DNA of 47,849 nt, taken from Candidatus Saccharimonadota bacterium (GTDB lineage: Bacteria > Patescibacteriota > Saccharimonadia > Saccharimonadales > Saccharimonadaceae). The DNA is taken from NCBI GenBank assembly GCA_030645815.1, contig JAUSMW010000267.1:1-47849 (forward strand), written 5' to 3'. The stretch's first letter is position 1. Every line of letters begins with the position of its first letter. Below are positions 23,930 to 32,380 of the stretch, piece by piece. A program made the position numbers and the translations under genes. The notes under the pieces were generated by a model. That model ran no database searches, had not been told where the DNA came from, and saw only the letters and a program-made list of their open reading frames with translations.

Positions 23930-24624
23930 CAACTGTATATCCCACCAGGAATTATAAAGTTTAGGAATGTCCACATCAAGCCAAAGGCTATTAGACCAAT
24001 AACTGCATCGACTATTATGGTAATTCCTTTTTGGGTTTGCCCAGCGTTGTCCTGTGCAGTCATATATAGGAAACCACCGTAGACTATCCCACCAATCACT
24101 GCCACCATAACACCAGCTGTTAGCCATGCAATAATAGTTAGCATTATTCTAAATATAGGATTGTCAGAATCACCACTATTTCTATCTGCATCAGTGCCGC
24201 ACTGAAAGTTAAAGAAAGTTTTGACCTGAGTGCCACAGTCTGTACCGTTAAATGTTTGGTTTTTACTACTAGCTTTCCTCGCATCTAAGCCGGCAATGTA
24301 GCCATCTTTACATGCTTTGAATTGGATATTGTTATCATCATTACTGACTTTCTTGTGACATGTAGCTTTGTTTGTATCAGTCCTGTTGTAGCCAGTTGTA
24401 TAGCCTAGAACACACGCACTTCTCTCGGAATAGTCGTGGGTGTCTTTATTTTTAGTTTCAGGATAGTTTTTACTAGCGCAATAGTCTGTCGCTTGGCTTT
24501 TCGGCGACGCATGAGCCGAATCTGGTGCAGAAAAGCCCAGGACGGTCACCGCAGAAACAAACAATAGCATATATATAGACAGTTTTTGTAATTTTTTGAT
24601 AAACATTTCCCATAAATTATGCAT
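23929..24624 (-). CDS. pilin-like T4SS protein with Cys-rich exported domain (first in array)
   Basis: 231 residues. After a signal peptide (…SAHA-S) comes a ~115-residue exported domain with six Cys and repeated short xxCxxGY-type motifs (SACVLGYTTGY, KACKDGYIAG). Two helices follow (VMVAVIGGIVYGGFLYMTAQDNAGQTQKG...IGLIAFGLMWTFLNF), clearly related to the rest of the array. It may be the special, initiating or tip-located member (inference). The start could instead be the ATG at 24606 (MFIKKLQKL), which gives a cleaner signal peptide. Confidence 0.75.
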   Translation of the reverse strand: MHNLWEMFIKKLQKLSIYMLLFVSAVTVLGFSAPDSAHASPKSQATDYCASKNYPETKNKDTHDYSERSACVLGYTTGYNRTDTNKATCHKKVSNDDNNIQFKACKDGYIAGLDARKASSKNQTFNGTDCGTQVKTFFNFQCGTDADRNSGDSDNPIFRIMLTIIAWLTAGVMVAVIGGIVYGGFLYMTAQDNAGQTQKGITIIVDAVIGLIAFGLMWTFLNFIIPGGIYS

Positions 24625-24650
24625 TTTTTATCTCATTAGTGCAAATTGAA

Positions 24651-24678
24651 TTGAGCTTGTGTTTATGAATGCTATACT
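24651..24678 (+). promoter_or_regulatory. promoter of the VirB6-like gene
   Basis: TTGAGC (24651-24656), 16-base spacer ending TGC, TATACT (24673-24678). It lies 10 bases before the ATG at 24689, so the leader is only ~3 bases. Confidence 0.55.
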
Positions 24679-24688
24679 TGAAATCAGT

Positions 24689-27274
24689 ATGAACCGTTTA
24701 TTTAGACAAAAATGGGCCTTAGTTTTCCTAGTACCTTTCATGGCATTGTTGCTCGGTGGCGTTGTTCATGCTGCTGCTGGTATTAACAAAGCAGTTTTAT
24801 ACTACGATGACGCTGACAAAAACTCCCTGAGGGATATATTCGAAAACGGGGAAAAGCAAAGTGAAATTGGTGACATGATGAAAGTCGTTGTCAAAGGTGG
24901 CGTATTTGGCAATGGTACTGTTTTCTCATTCACAACAGAAATTAATGACCAGATGAACAAGCGAGGTGTAGGTGGAGCAGATTGGGACCCAACAGGAGAT
25001 GACGACAGTCATGAATACTTTGCTGTCGCTCAGTTGTATTGTGGCAATAATAAAATATCTCTCACCACACCAACAGATAGACCATATTACAAAATAGATT
25101 ATGTTTTAGGTTATAGATTCAACGACTGGAGTGCCGTACAAAGCCCTAATGACTATCAAACACATGCTGGTATAACTAACATAATAAAAATGGGCGCTAC
25201 TGGTGATGCGGACGAAGATGTTCATAGAAAAGGCGCAAACACTTCGTATGCAAACTTGAGTGACAATGACAATAACAACCCTGCTGTGGCGAATGATGGC
25301 AGTTTAGGTAAAGATATAGATAGTGTATTACCTGCTGATTGTAATAACGCTTTACCTAGAGACAAGTTTGATACACGCACAGATAATTATTATGGCGCTA
25401 ATCTCACAGACGATGATAGAAAAGACATCAAAAAAATAGTCGATGCAGCTGGCGGTACAAGCGGTAGTTATAAATCTGGCGACATACCTTGTGTAGGTGG
25501 AGCAATGGGCTGGATACTATGCCCAGTCACAAACTACATGGCCGATGGCATACGGGCAATTGCCAGCTTTATTGACGGTATGATGCAATTCCGATTATTA
25601 ATAGGTAGTAGTTCAGGGTCTGGCATACGAGCAATTATGAATAGTTTTGTAAACCTGGCAAATATCATGCTGGTTATTGCATTCCTGATAGTAATATTCT
25701 CGCAATCCAGCTCTATTGGCCTATCTAACTACAATATAAAGAGGATGCTGCCACGAATCATCATTGCTGCAATACTCATCAACCTCTCGTTCTATATATG
25801 TGCTTTTGCAATCGATTTAACAAACATAATAGGCAACTCAATCCTAGGTTTTGTGTCGGGGCAAGGTAACGACGCTACAATCAGCAGTGGAATAGCCGAG
25901 CACGTACCAAGCCCTAGTGGTTTCCAAAAAGTATTTGGCACAATATTGACAGCCGCAGTGGGTATTATTCTATTGGTAATGTTCTTTACACCATTAATCA
26001 TGGGTATCCTAGTCACATTTATTATATTGGTTGCAAGGCAAGTTATATTGCTGTTCCTAGTTGTTGTAGCGCCGCTAGCATTCGCAGCATGGTTGTTACC
26101 AAATACTGAAAGCTGGTTTAAAAAATGGAAAGACCTGTTTGTGGGTATGCTAATGGCCTACCCAATAGTTATGCTTGTGTTCGGAATAGCATTATTTGCA
26201 GCGGACTTTATATCTAGCCCAGAAATACAAAATGAAGATTTGAGTGGTGGTATTATCACATCCGCAACAGTTGGCCCAATTATACCGCTAGTTGTATTAG
26301 CCATACCGTTACTGGCACTGCCGTTTATATTAAAATCTAGCACCGCAATGCTAGGACGTGTCAGCGCCCAGGCAGATAAATTCTTGCGCGGCGCCAAGGT
26401 TGATAAGGGTCTAGATGCAGCCAAGGCGAGGGGTGTAGAGAGAGGCAAATTTGCAGGCTCAAACGCATATCAAAGTCTATATAAAAAAGCGGATGGTTCT
26501 GATAGGGTTGGCTCTGGTGCACTGAAGTGGGCACAAGATAGGCGTAGACGAAGCGCAGCTTATAGACAAGCACGACAAAAAATTCTCGAAGGTCGCAAGG
26601 CTGAGGCAGAGCATGATATAAATAGCCAAATGCTGGGCGCATTAGGTGAAAAAGGACATTACGAAGGTTTAGCGGGCGAGAAACTACAACAAGCAGTCAT
26701 AGCCGAGGAAGTTAAAGCAAACAAAGCCATCATCGAAAATATGCAGGCTCAATGGAAGCAAGAAGGTATAAGCCCAGATGAAATTGCTAATAAACTCGCA
26801 AAAGCCATTGCTGATGGTGATGCTCACACTATCGAAGCTGGTATGGGAAGCCTCGCGAAAATGGGTGCATATGGGCAAAACCAAATTGCAGAAACAATCG
26901 GAACTGCTGGAGCAATGCCAGATAACAGTCAGGCCGCAGTTGAACGAGCTATGAATGATTCAGGAAACTACGACAGTCTCATTGCTGGGGCTGGTGGAGT
27001 TGCTAAAGGTAAATTTGATGCTAATGGTGAATTCCAGTTAGATTACTTAGGACTAAATACAGAACAAACAATGAAGCAGTCCGCGCAATCTGCTCAATAT
27101 TTCAGTCAGCAGGCAACACATGACCTCAGTAGTGGTGATGCTGATGTGGTCAAAAAAGCCCGTACTGCTGTAGATAATGCGCATCGTATTGTTAGCGACC
27201 CACGCTTGGCTACGCGTGTAGATTCTGCAACCTTAGCGCACCTAGAACAAACAGCTAATTTAAAAACCTGGTAG
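24689..27274 (+). CDS. TrbL/VirB6-like T4SS channel protein
   Basis: 861 residues. A signal segment (~8-28) leads to an exported domain of ~280 residues rich in Asp/Asn. A block of at least six hydrophobic helices follows (about residues 300-560: NIMLVIAFLIVIFSQ, IIIAAILINLSFYICAFAIDL, ILVTFIILVARQVILLFLVVVAPLAFAAWLLP, and others). A ~290-residue charged helical cytoplasmic tail ends the protein. The segment VVVAPLAFAAWLLPNTESWFKKWKD is characteristic of TrbL/VirB6 and PrgH-like channel subunits. It starts at the ATG at 24689: an upstream GTG at 24659 lies within the promoter. It is divergent from the pilin array. Confidence 0.82.
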   Translation: MNRLFRQKWALVFLVPFMALLLGGVVHAAAGINKAVLYYDDADKNSLRDIFENGEKQSEIGDMMKVVVKGGVFGNGTVFSFTTEINDQMNKRGVGGADWDPTGDDDSHEYFAVAQLYCGNNKISLTTPTDRPYYKIDYVLGYRFNDWSAVQSPNDYQTHAGITNIIKMGATGDADEDVHRKGANTSYANLSDNDNNNPAVANDGSLGKDIDSVLPADCNNALPRDKFDTRTDNYYGANLTDDDRKDIKKIVDAAGGTSGSYKSGDIPCVGGAMGWILCPVTNYMADGIRAIASFIDGMMQFRLLIGSSSGSGIRAIMNSFVNLANIMLVIAFLIVIFSQSSSIGLSNYNIKRMLPRIIIAAILINLSFYICAFAIDLTNIIGNSILGFVSGQGNDATISSGIAEHVPSPSGFQKVFGTILTAAVGIILLVMFFTPLIMGILVTFIILVARQVILLFLVVVAPLAFAAWLLPNTESWFKKWKDLFVGMLMAYPIVMLVFGIALFAADFISSPEIQNEDLSGGIITSATVGPIIPLVVLAIPLLALPFILKSSTAMLGRVSAQADKFLRGAKVDKGLDAAKARGVERGKFAGSNAYQSLYKKADGSDRVGSGALKWAQDRRRRSAAYRQARQKILEGRKAEAEHDINSQMLGALGEKGHYEGLAGEKLQQAVIAEEVKANKAIIENMQAQWKQEGISPDEIANKLAKAIADGDAHTIEAGMGSLAKMGAYGQNQIAETIGTAGAMPDNSQAAVERAMNDSGNYDSLIAGAGGVAKGKFDANGEFQLDYLGLNTEQTMKQSAQSAQYFSQQATHDLSSGDADVVKKARTAVDNAHRIVSDPRLATRVDSATLAHLEQTANLKTW

Positions 27275-27290
27275 TTTAAAACTACATAAG

Positions 27291-28568
27291 CTACTTCTTA
27301 TTGAGTTCTTTGCGCACCTCACGACGTAAAGATGCACTCTTTATTTCTTTAACCAAGCCTAGGCTGTTATGCTGAACAGCTAGTTTCTGAATGGCTTTGT
27401 CTCGTTTTGCTGATGGAAGTTTGTCTAGTATTTTACTTAGTCTATTAACTTGTTCATCGGATAGTTTGTTTTTAAGATGGCGTGACAATGGGCCGTCGAG
27501 ACGCAATTCATCTTTAATAACAGCCAAGCCTAACTGCTCATTTCCTAAACTCTTGGCGTATTGGCTAACTATTTGATTCCTGTATTTTGATCGTGATGGA
27601 CCACGCATTTCACGAGATATTGCTAGGGCTGTTTTCGGTTTTTCTTTCATCATTTCGGTTAAAACCCCAGCCAAGACTTCATTACGGCCATTTCCGCGTA
27701 TTATGGCCTGTGCAGCAATTAGTCTATCCTCATTATGAGCGGTAGAAGATTTAACTATATCTTTCATCGCTCTGTCATGCGCGCTTCTATCTGTACCTGT
27801 TAACCATCGCATAAAGCGCAGTGGATTTTTGTTTTTTGACCCAGATATCCTTGTTATCTTTCGGGCAGCTTCAAGGCTATTGTGCTGTTCTGCAAGCGCA
27901 CGAAGCTGTCTAGCACGTTCAGGCGGCCATTGTATATTATCCGCTTCATCTATCATTTGCTGTAATTCTGCTTGTTCTATTTTTTTTGGCTCTGTTGCTG
28001 ATTGATCAGCCTCATCTGGTTCTGTGGGTAGTTCATTCTTATCAACTTCTTGAGAATTTTGATCATCTTCGGTTTCCTCAAAAACATCTTCTACTTGTTC
28101 ACGAGCTTCGTCTTCACGCTCTTGTTTTTCGTCTAATTTCTCGCCTGAATCTTGTTCTGATTCCTGTATATCACTGTTATGTTTGTCGTGACGAGCAACA
28201 ATCTTTTCGGCAGCTAGGTCGATGACTTCGTTAATATGTTCAGTTGAGGCACCTTTACCGCTTGTCTCGTTATGTACATAATGAGCGAGCTCTTCGGTGT
28301 CTTTGTTGTTTGGCATACGTTTTCCGGTCGCTATAGGTTCATCATCAGCTGTTATTTCAGTGTGACGAGCTGCAATTTTTTCATTCGCAACATCAATTAG
28401 CTCATGAATATGTTCTGTTGAGACACCTTTACCCTCTGTTTCATTGTGTATATAGTGTGCGAGCTGTTCGTCTAGTATGAGGTCTTTTTTAGCCTCAGTA
28501 GCAACGCGCTCCTTTGCAAATTTTGGAGTGTTATCAATATTTTTGTCTAGTGGTGGATGTTCTGACAT
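27291..28568 (-). CDS. acidic repeat protein with helical-repeat C-terminal domain, unknown
   Basis: 425 residues, soluble. Two ~39-residue tandem units (about 27-65 and 75-113) share LAHYxHNETxGKGxSTEHIxExIDxAxEKIxARH. A very acidic Glu/Asp/Gln linker (~115-205) follows. The C-terminal ~220 residues look like HEAT/ARM-type helical repeats (RARQLRALAEQHNSLEAARKI, RDKAIQKLAVQHNSLGLVKEI). No catalytic motif is seen. It lies antisense between the VirB6-like and prgI genes and shares a divergent promoter region with prgI, so an accessory or regulatory role is plausible. The frame is open 41 codons upstream, but those overlap both promoters, so 28568 was chosen. Confidence 0.72.
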   Translation of the reverse strand: MSEHPPLDKNIDNTPKFAKERVATEAKKDLILDEQLAHYIHNETEGKGVSTEHIHELIDVANEKIAARHTEITADDEPIATGKRMPNNKDTEELAHYVHNETSGKGASTEHINEVIDLAAEKIVARHDKHNSDIQESEQDSGEKLDEKQEREDEAREQVEDVFEETEDDQNSQEVDKNELPTEPDEADQSATEPKKIEQAELQQMIDEADNIQWPPERARQLRALAEQHNSLEAARKITRISGSKNKNPLRFMRWLTGTDRSAHDRAMKDIVKSSTAHNEDRLIAAQAIIRGNGRNEVLAGVLTEMMKEKPKTALAISREMRGPSRSKYRNQIVSQYAKSLGNEQLGLAVIKDELRLDGPLSRHLKNKLSDEQVNRLSKILDKLPSAKRDKAIQKLAVQHNSLGLVKEIKSASLRREVRKELNKK

Positions 28569-28578
28569 TTCGCTATAT

Positions 28579-28607
28579 ATATTAGCATAAAAACTATGAT
28601 TTTGCAA
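28579..28607 (-). promoter_or_regulatory. promoter of the helical-repeat gene
   Basis: Minus strand: TTGCAA (28602-28607), 17-base spacer ending TGC, TAATAT (28579-28584). The hexamer is 10 bases before the ATG. Confidence 0.6.
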
Positions 28608-28628
28608 TACCTGAGAGCTTGATATATG

Positions 28629-28637
28629 TGGTAAAAT
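28629..28637 (+). promoter_or_regulatory. prgI promoter (extended -10)
   Basis: TGG-TAAAAT (hexamer 28632-28637) followed by AAACATAAGC and the ATG at 28648. The AAACAT after the hexamer also occurs at 15330 and 17143. Confidence 0.5.
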
Positions 28638-28647
28638 AAACATAAGC

Positions 28648-29592
28648 ATGGCAGTATACAAAGTACCCCAGGATGTCGAAGCCGAAGACAAGCTGATAGG
28701 ACCGTTTGGTTTTCGTCAGTTTATATACCTCATTATAGTGGCTTTTGCTTGTTTTGTAGCATATATCATGAGCCAAATTTTTATTGGTCTCATTCTGATA
28801 CCTTTACCATTTATTATATTTTTTGCTGCGCTGGCGTTACCGCTGCGAAAAGACCAACCAACAGAGACATACCTGGCAGCACTATTACAATTTAACCTCA
28901 AGCCAAAAAAACGTTTATGGATGCCTGATGGTGTATTATCGACGGTCGAAATCACTGCACCGAAGATGGTCGAAGAAAGTCGGATAAAAGACATCAGCCA
29001 AGACGAGGCTTTGGAACGACTAGACCGTCTGTCACAAATTATGGATACCCGGGGCTGGGCAGCTCGTGGGGTGTTTAATCCAGATGTCGACAGCACCAGC
29101 AGCACTAGTTTTGCCCAAAGTTTTGTTGCCGAAACGGATAATGCCACAGATATCCTACAAGAAACCTCGTTTGACAAGCTAATTGACGAGCAAAAGGCAG
29201 TCAGCCAACAGGCAGCCAAAGCCCGCATGCAGCAAGCCGCCGCGCCTTCGTCAAAACCAACACCAGTTATGACCGCACCGCCAAAAGCAGATGAGCCAGC
29301 AACAAACTTTAAAACAGACGAAGAAATATTAAAAGGCCTCAAATTTGACCCGTATCCAAACTCGATGCATCAAAAGGTAGTTCAGCCGGCAGGCGCCCAA
29401 AAAACAACTACACCAACAACAGATGACAGCACCGACGACCAAACTATTAAAAGCACTAGCGTCAAGCCCCCGTCTCCTGATATAATAAACCTCGTAGATA
29501 ACAGTGAAGGTTTAAAGGTTAGCACGCTTGCAAAACAGGCGAGTCATATTGCTGACCAACTAGACCAAGAGGTGGAGATAAAGTTGCACTAA
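28648..29592 (+). CDS. PrgI family T4SS membrane protein (VirB3-like)
   Basis: 314 residues. The first ~100 match the PrgI family: YKVPQDVEAEDKLIGPFGFRQFIYLIIVAFACFVAYIM..., two helices, then a short basic stretch (NLKPKKRLWMPDG). PrgI is the VirB3-like inner-membrane partner of VirB4 in Gram-positive conjugation systems such as pCF10. A ~200-residue Gln/Ala/Thr-rich cytoplasmic extension follows, much longer than in classical PrgI (~110 residues). First gene of the operon prgI - traC-like - virB4 - peptidases. Confidence 0.88.
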   Translation: MAVYKVPQDVEAEDKLIGPFGFRQFIYLIIVAFACFVAYIMSQIFIGLILIPLPFIIFFAALALPLRKDQPTETYLAALLQFNLKPKKRLWMPDGVLSTVEITAPKMVEESRIKDISQDEALERLDRLSQIMDTRGWAARGVFNPDVDSTSSTSFAQSFVAETDNATDILQETSFDKLIDEQKAVSQQAAKARMQQAAAPSSKPTPVMTAPPKADEPATNFKTDEEILKGLKFDPYPNSMHQKVVQPAGAQKTTTPTTDDSTDDQTIKSTSVKPPSPDIINLVDNSEGLKVSTLAKQASHIADQLDQEVEIKLH

Positions 29593-29638
29593 AACTTGGT
29601 TCCTCCGCCCCAATTATTTCAAGAGGAAACATTAATAG

Positions 29639-30472
29639 ATGCAGCCACAAAAAAATAACTCGCAGCAGCCGGCACCAGCACAAACTGGGGCTCCTCAAAC
29701 AGCTGCAGGTTCAGGCAAGCAACAACAAAAAAATACTCAGCAAGCAAAACGAAACCCAAACAGCTCACAAAATGCACTGTTAATTTCTGAGCTGCGGGAC
29801 AATATGGTTATCATGGGCGATGGTAGTTTTCGTGCTGTTGTAACTTGTAAGTCCATAAACTTTGACCTAATGAGTGCGCGTGAACGTGAGGGTATCGAAT
29901 ATGCCTATCAGAGCTTTTTAAACTCGCTGACCTTTCCTGTCCAGATATTGGTTCGTTCGCAACGTGTTGATATCGCGCCATACCTTGATCGTTTGGATAA
30001 AATGCGTCGCGGCCAAGACAACATGCTACTAGGTGTATTGATGGACAATTACATAGACTTTATTGATCAACTAGCCCAGGAAGCAAACATCATGGACAAG
30101 AGTTTCTTTATGGTGATTCCGTATTACCCAACTGGCGATTTAGATAGCGCAGTTGCCTCTAGTAAAAACTTATTTTCAAACCTATTTAAACCGCAACAAC
30201 AAGTACATGTAAAAATTAACCAAGAAGCATACGAAAAGGGTAAAGACGAGTTACAAAACCGCATAAATACTGTACTAAGTGGGCTATTCCAAATGGGCGT
30301 GCGCTCTGTTCAGCTAAATACCAAAGAACTAGGTGAGCTGTATTACAACTTTTACAATCCCGACACAGCTGTTCGCCAACCACTAGGTGATTTTAGCAAT
30401 ATCACCAATACCTATGTTCAAAAAGGCGCGGGTGAAGCCAAGCGTACTAATTTGTACGGAGACGCTAACTAA
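29639..30472 (+). CDS. TraC-like protein, VirB4 N-terminal-like partner
   Basis: 277 residues. A Gln/Pro-rich tail (MQPQKNNSQQPAPAQTG...) is followed by a domain resembling the N-terminal part of TraC/VirB4 ATPases (ISELRDNMVIMGDGSFRAVVTCKSINFDLMSAREREGIEYAYQSFLNSL). No Walker motif is present. This looks like a split VirB4: an N-terminal region encoded separately and translated just before the ATPase, with stop and start overlapping as TAATG at 30470-30474. No membrane segment. Confidence 0.82.
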   Translation: MQPQKNNSQQPAPAQTGAPQTAAGSGKQQQKNTQQAKRNPNSSQNALLISELRDNMVIMGDGSFRAVVTCKSINFDLMSAREREGIEYAYQSFLNSLTFPVQILVRSQRVDIAPYLDRLDKMRRGQDNMLLGVLMDNYIDFIDQLAQEANIMDKSFFMVIPYYPTGDLDSAVASSKNLFSNLFKPQQQVHVKINQEAYEKGKDELQNRINTVLSGLFQMGVRSVQLNTKELGELYYNFYNPDTAVRQPLGDFSNITNTYVQKGAGEAKRTNLYGDAN

Positions 30473-32367
30473 TGGGGGTTTTTGGCGGTAAAAAACAAGA
30501 GGCGATAGATATCGCAGCTCAGCAACGAGCTCGTGAACAAGCAGAGATAGAGCAAGAATTTTTAAAGGGTGTTCGCACACTACGTGATTTGATTGCGCCT
30601 AGCAGTCTAGAGATTAACAGTTCGTACTTTCGTCTGGGCAACAAATACGGACGGACATTATATGTCTATGGATACCCGAGGCAACTGTACACAGGATGGT
30701 TGAGTTCGATTATCAACGCTGATGAAGTGTTAGATATCGCGATGTTTATCTATCCAGTCGAGTCCGAAGTTGTCATGAAAAACTTGCGCCGCAAGGTGAC
30801 TCAGCTAGAGGCTTCGCAAAATATTAACAGCGAAAAAGGCAAAGTTCGTGACCCTAGTCTAGAGGCTGCAATTAGTGATGCCGAGGAGCTTCGTGATCAA
30901 CTACAACTTGGCGCCGAGCGTTTCTTTCGCTATGGACTTTATATCACGCTATATGCAGACAGCTTGGATGAGATGGACTTTATGCAACACAAGATTGAAA
31001 GCACCTTGGGCCAGCAGTTAGTCTTTAGTAAGGTAGCCTCAAGCCAGCAGGAACAAGGTGTGCAAAGTACCTCACCACAACTAGCAGATCAATTGCAAAT
31101 TCGCCACAATATGAACACTGGTGCTATTTCAACTAGCTTTCCATTTACGTCTGCTGATTTAACGCAAGAAAAAGGTGTGTTATATGGGATAAATATGCAC
31201 AACAACGGACTAGTTATTTTTGACAGATTCTCGCTAGAAAATGCCAATATGGTAGTGTTTGCAAAGTCTGGTGCAGGTAAATCATTTGCTGTGAAGCTTG
31301 AGGCTGTGCGTTCTATGATGACCGGAACCGAGGTCATCATCATTGACCCCGAAAACGAGTACCAGAAATTATCCGAAGCAGTAGGTGGTAGCTATGTACA
31401 GATGAGCCTCAACTCTGATGTACGTATAAACCCATTTGATTTGCCGCGTGTGATTGATGAAGAAGACGCCAGTGACTCACTACGCGCGAACTTGATTACT
31501 CTGCATGGGCTCATCAAACTAATGATTAGCAACCAAGCCGTATCGCTGACACCGAACCAAGAGGCAGATTTAGACCAAGCATTAATCGACACCTATGCTC
31601 GAGTTGGTATCACTAGCGACCCATTAACTCATCAATCGACACCACCAACTATCAATGATTTGTATGACACATTACTACACATGGGTGGTTCTGGACCAGA
31701 ATTAGCACAACGCCTGCGCAAATACACAACTGGGACATTTGCCGGTATATTCAGCCAGCAGAGTAACGTCGATATCAACAACAATATGGTGGTATTTAAC
31801 ATTCAAACACTCGAGGATGAACTGCGACCAACTGCAATGTATATTATCCTAAACCATATCTGGAACAAAACCCGTACCGACAAAAAGAAACGAATGTTGA
31901 TTGTTGATGAAGCTTGGCAACTGATGAAATATGAAGATTCCGCAAACTTTATATTCAGCCTAGCAAAGCGTGCCCGAAAATATTACCTAGGTCTCACTAC
32001 AATTACACAAGATGTCGAAGATTTTATGTCTAGCAAAATGGGTCGTGCTATTGTCGCTAACGCCAGTATGCAGTTGCTGCTAAAACAAAGCTCTAGTGCG
32101 GTTGATGTACTAGCCGACGTCTTTAAATTAACGGAGGAAGAGCGCAAGAGACTGAGCAACTTTCCAGTTGGTCAAGGGTTATTCTTTGCCGGTCAAAACC
32201 ATGTGCATATACAGGTCGTTGCCAGCCCAACCGAGCAGACACTCGTAACCACAAATCCACAAGCAGCATTAGATGCGCAAAAGGCAGCGGAACTCGCAAG
32301 CCAAGCAGTAGAAAATCAGGAAGTCGATATACGAAAAGGTTATTTAAGTGAAGGTGAAATAAAGTAG
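30472..32367 (+). CDS. virB4: VirB4/TraC-type T4SS ATPase
   Basis: 631 residues. Motor ATPase of type IV secretion. Walker A is KSGAGKS (about residues 265-271) and Walker B MLIVDEAW (about 474-481), with the family's LLLKQS...VDVLADVFKLTEEERKRLSNFPVGQGLFFAG near the end. The N-terminal ~230 residues carry the usual VirB4 pre-domain (SYFRLGNKYGRTLYVYGYPRQL). It is cytoplasmic, at the membrane base of the channel with PrgI. Translation is coupled to the TraC-like gene. This is the only ATPase of the T4SS seen in the window. Confidence 0.94.
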   Translation: MGVFGGKKQEAIDIAAQQRAREQAEIEQEFLKGVRTLRDLIAPSSLEINSSYFRLGNKYGRTLYVYGYPRQLYTGWLSSIINADEVLDIAMFIYPVESEVVMKNLRRKVTQLEASQNINSEKGKVRDPSLEAAISDAEELRDQLQLGAERFFRYGLYITLYADSLDEMDFMQHKIESTLGQQLVFSKVASSQQEQGVQSTSPQLADQLQIRHNMNTGAISTSFPFTSADLTQEKGVLYGINMHNNGLVIFDRFSLENANMVVFAKSGAGKSFAVKLEAVRSMMTGTEVIIIDPENEYQKLSEAVGGSYVQMSLNSDVRINPFDLPRVIDEEDASDSLRANLITLHGLIKLMISNQAVSLTPNQEADLDQALIDTYARVGITSDPLTHQSTPPTINDLYDTLLHMGGSGPELAQRLRKYTTGTFAGIFSQQSNVDINNNMVVFNIQTLEDELRPTAMYIILNHIWNKTRTDKKKRMLIVDEAWQLMKYEDSANFIFSLAKRARKYYLGLTTITQDVEDFMSSKMGRAIVANASMQLLLKQSSSAVDVLADVFKLTEEERKRLSNFPVGQGLFFAGQNHVHIQVVASPTEQTLVTTNPQAALDAQKAAELASQAVENQEVDIRKGYLSEGEIK

Positions 32368-32380
32368 AGGTTATTGCCTC

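Noticed and set aside
28716-29342. 208-codon minus-strand frame
   Set aside because: Shadow of prgI; Ser/Ala-rich with no family resemblance.
32368-32380. GAGG/CCTC hairpin that could hide the ribosome site of the 1009-residue gene
   Set aside because: Only four base pairs; too weak to claim regulation.
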